Part shown: in pieces, positions 62,660 through 64,000 of the stretch
How positions within the stretch are numbered: the stretch's first letter is position 1
Layout of the letters: every line of letters begins with the position of its first letter
Source: Paenibacillus sp. DMB20
GTDB taxonomy: Bacteria > Bacillota > Bacilli > Paenibacillales > Paenibacillaceae
Direction of reading: 5' to 3'
DNA: 64,000 nucleotides
NCBI RefSeq assembly: GCF_000987955.1
Contig: NZ_LAZU01000037.1
Span: 1 to 64,000, forward strand
The notes under the pieces: model-generated
The model's database searches: none
Told to the model about the DNA's origin: nothing
The model's input: only the letters and a program-made list of their open reading frames with translations
Translations under genes and position numbers: made by a program

Positions 62660-63654
62660 TATTTTTCATTGGCCGGTTTCAGGCGGATATCGCCCGAGAA
62701 GACGGGAACAAGCTCTCCCGCGTCGGTTCTGACGAGCAGCGCGCCCGATGGATGAAGCCCCTCAGCGGTTCCGCTCAGCACGCCTCCGGCAGAATGGACG
62801 CTTACCGCCCGGTTCATCGTTATCGATGAGGTTTCCCACAGCGAAGCGATCAGCTGGAAGCCTTCTTCGTTATATAGTCCGTACAAGGACTCCATTTCAT
62901 GCAGTATGGAAATAATCAAATCATTCCTGTTCACGGAAGAGCCAAGGGCTGTCTTCAGCGAAGTGGCAATGGGTCTGAGCTCGTCCGGATAATCCTCATC
63001 CTTCAGATTGACGCTGATTCCGATTCCCGCGATGCAGTACCGGACCATGTCGTCTTCCGTGGCGGATTCCAGCAGGATGCCGCACACTTTCTTCCCGTCC
63101 ACCAAAAGGTCATTCGGCCATTTAATGCCGGCTTCAATGCCGGTCGTTTTCAGAATCGCCCTCCGAATGGCCACGCCGGCAAGAAGCGTAAGCTGCTGAG
63201 CTAAATGCACAGGCTGTTTGGGCCTTAGGATCAGGCTCATCCATATGCCTTTGCCGTAGGGAGAAAAAAAAGCTTTTCCCATTCGTCCCCGGCCCCCGGT
63301 CTGCTCTTCGGCCAATACCACGGTCCCCTCAGGCGCACCCTGTTCAGCCAAAAGCCGTGCATCCTCCTGGGTGGAGACCGTCGAATGCAAGACCTTAATC
63401 TGCCGGCCGAAATACCCTCCTTGGATACCTTCAGCCAGCTTAGCGGGATCGATGGGGGCAGGCTGCTCCGTCATGCGGTAGCCGAGCCTCGGAAGGGCTT
63501 CAAATTCATAACCGGCCCCGCGCAGCTTGTTGATCTGCTTCCATACGGCGGTCCGGCTGATGGATAATCTCTTGCTGATTTCTTCGCCGGACAAAAATTT
63601 TCCCGGCTGCTCCAGGAACATATCCAGCAACGCATAATTCTTACCTGACTTCAT
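62659..63654 (-). CDS. birA: Biotin-protein ligase / biotin operon repressor
   Basis: A 331-residue bifunctional protein: N-terminal helix-turn-helix (LSGEEISKRLSISRTAVWKQ), central ligase domain with TGGRGRMGKAFFSP and KWPNDLLVDGKKVCGIL, and a C-terminal SH3-like domain. It biotinylates acetyl-CoA carboxylase and represses biotin genes. Its start overlaps the 3' end of cca by 14 nt. Confidence 0.95.
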   Translation of the reverse strand: MKSGKNYALLDMFLEQPGKFLSGEEISKRLSISRTAVWKQINKLRGAGYEFEALPRLGYRMTEQPAPIDPAKLAEGIQGGYFGRQIKVLHSTVSTQEDARLLAEQGAPEGTVVLAEEQTGGRGRMGKAFFSPYGKGIWMSLILRPKQPVHLAQQLTLLAGVAIRRAILKTTGIEAGIKWPNDLLVDGKKVCGILLESATEDDMVRYCIAGIGISVNLKDEDYPDELRPIATSLKTALGSSVNRNDLIISILHEMESLYGLYNEEGFQLIASLWETSSITMNRAVSVHSAGGVLSGTAEGLHPSGALLVRTDAGELVPVFSGDIRLKPANEK

Positions 63655-64000
63655 TATTCATCACCCGCTTTGCTTCTTCGATCAAAACCTGTTTGTCGTT
63701 AACCAAAAAACCGGCAGCGCACTGTAAGAGAAGATGATTCAGGACTTCGCCAACCCAGGGTCCTCCGCGCCGGTCCATGACTTTCAGCAGCTCATTGCCG
63801 GACACGCCGAGATCCTTCAATTCCCTGACCTCCATCTCCCGAAGCCATTTCCGGGCCTCATCGACCTGAAACGTCTGCGCTGGACTGTCTACCGGCGAAA
63901 TCGCCTCCTGCATCAGCAGCCAATTCTCGGCAGCGTCGGCTCCTCGCTCAATAACCAGCCTTACCCATGCCAGCCGGTCGGCTTCCGGATCGCGTCCCCG
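63641..64000 (-). CDS. cca: CCA-adding tRNA nucleotidyltransferase, C-terminal part only
   Basis: An open frame running from the right edge of the window to the stop at 63641-63643 (119 codons). The N-terminal catalytic head is outside. The visible part (WVRLVIERGADAAENWLL, LGVSGNELLKVMDRRGGPWVGEVLNHLL) matches the tail of class II CCA-adding enzymes, and the order cca-birA-panBCD is the conserved Bacillus arrangement. Confidence 0.85.
   Translation of the reverse strand, partial: RGRDPEADRLAWVRLVIERGADAAENWLLMQEAISPVDSPAQTFQVDEARKWLREMEVRELKDLGVSGNELLKVMDRRGGPWVGEVLNHLLLQCAAGFLVNDKQVLIEEAKRVMNNEVR

Noticed and set aside
1..64000. Insertion sequences, prophage genes, tRNA or rRNA genes
   Set aside because: No transposase, integrase, phage structural motif, tRNA cloverleaf or rRNA sequence was recognised on either strand.

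Overview
The window looks like a chromosomal segment of a Paenibacillus-type Firmicute. The evidence is moderate GC content, strong AGGAGG-type ribosome binding sites, frequent TTG/GTG starts, an S-layer-homology protein, GerMN spore-type lipoproteins, a proline T-box, and a minus-strand block cca-birA-panBCD-dinG-tseB-asnS-dnaD in the order known from Bacillus subtilis. I see no phage genes, transposases, CRISPR array, rRNA or tRNA.

Layout. 1-3.5 kb: partial dynamin-like GTPase, GrpB-family protein, small conserved protein, nth. 3.5-11 kb: large SLH surface protein, then two tandem copies of an [amidase + GerMN lipoprotein] gene pair. 11-16.3 kb: leuCD, an aminoglycoside adenylyltransferase-like gene, a LysR regulator probably tied to leuCD, and a sugar/galactoside-type acetyltransferase. 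16.4-25.6 kb: small hydrophilic protein, nitrilase-family hydrolase, then methionine-salvage and proline genes. A proline-specific T-box precedes proB-proA-proC, and mtnW-mtnX-mtnB follow with overlapping stop/start codons. 25.6-28.4 kb: ECF-type sigma factor, candidate anti-sigma protein and two membrane proteins.

28.9-36.4 kb holds the most distinctive locus, a minus-strand operon of five genes, four of them overlapping their neighbour by 4 nt. They encode a PAS-GGDEF protein, a pseudo-receiver protein with Asn at the phosphoacceptor position, a membrane HEAT-like protein, a processive GT2 polysaccharide synthase and a ~1060-residue membrane-anchored glycoside hydrolase. I infer a c-di-GMP-linked exopolysaccharide system. 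The operon is bracketed by two tandem pairs of a 112-bp structured repeat; a fifth, inverted copy lies at 16.4 kb. Stems in the repeat show compensatory base changes.

37-47 kb: cysK, CPBP protease, HAD hydrolase, two PepSY proteins with a two-component system, remnants, and two divergently arranged MerR regulators. 47-64 kb: the housekeeping minus-strand block dnaD, asnS, ackA, hbd, a short FtsH-like protease, tseB-like, mtaD, rex, dinG, TPR protein, panD, panC, panB (with a terminator-containing leader), birA, cca (partial).

At least seven genes (proB, mtnW, GT2, glycoside hydrolase, HAD, response regulator, MerR-GyrI) are split by single-base frameshifts, mostly in homopolymer runs. This most likely reflects sequencing or assembly errors. 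Each is annotated here across its full reconstructed span.
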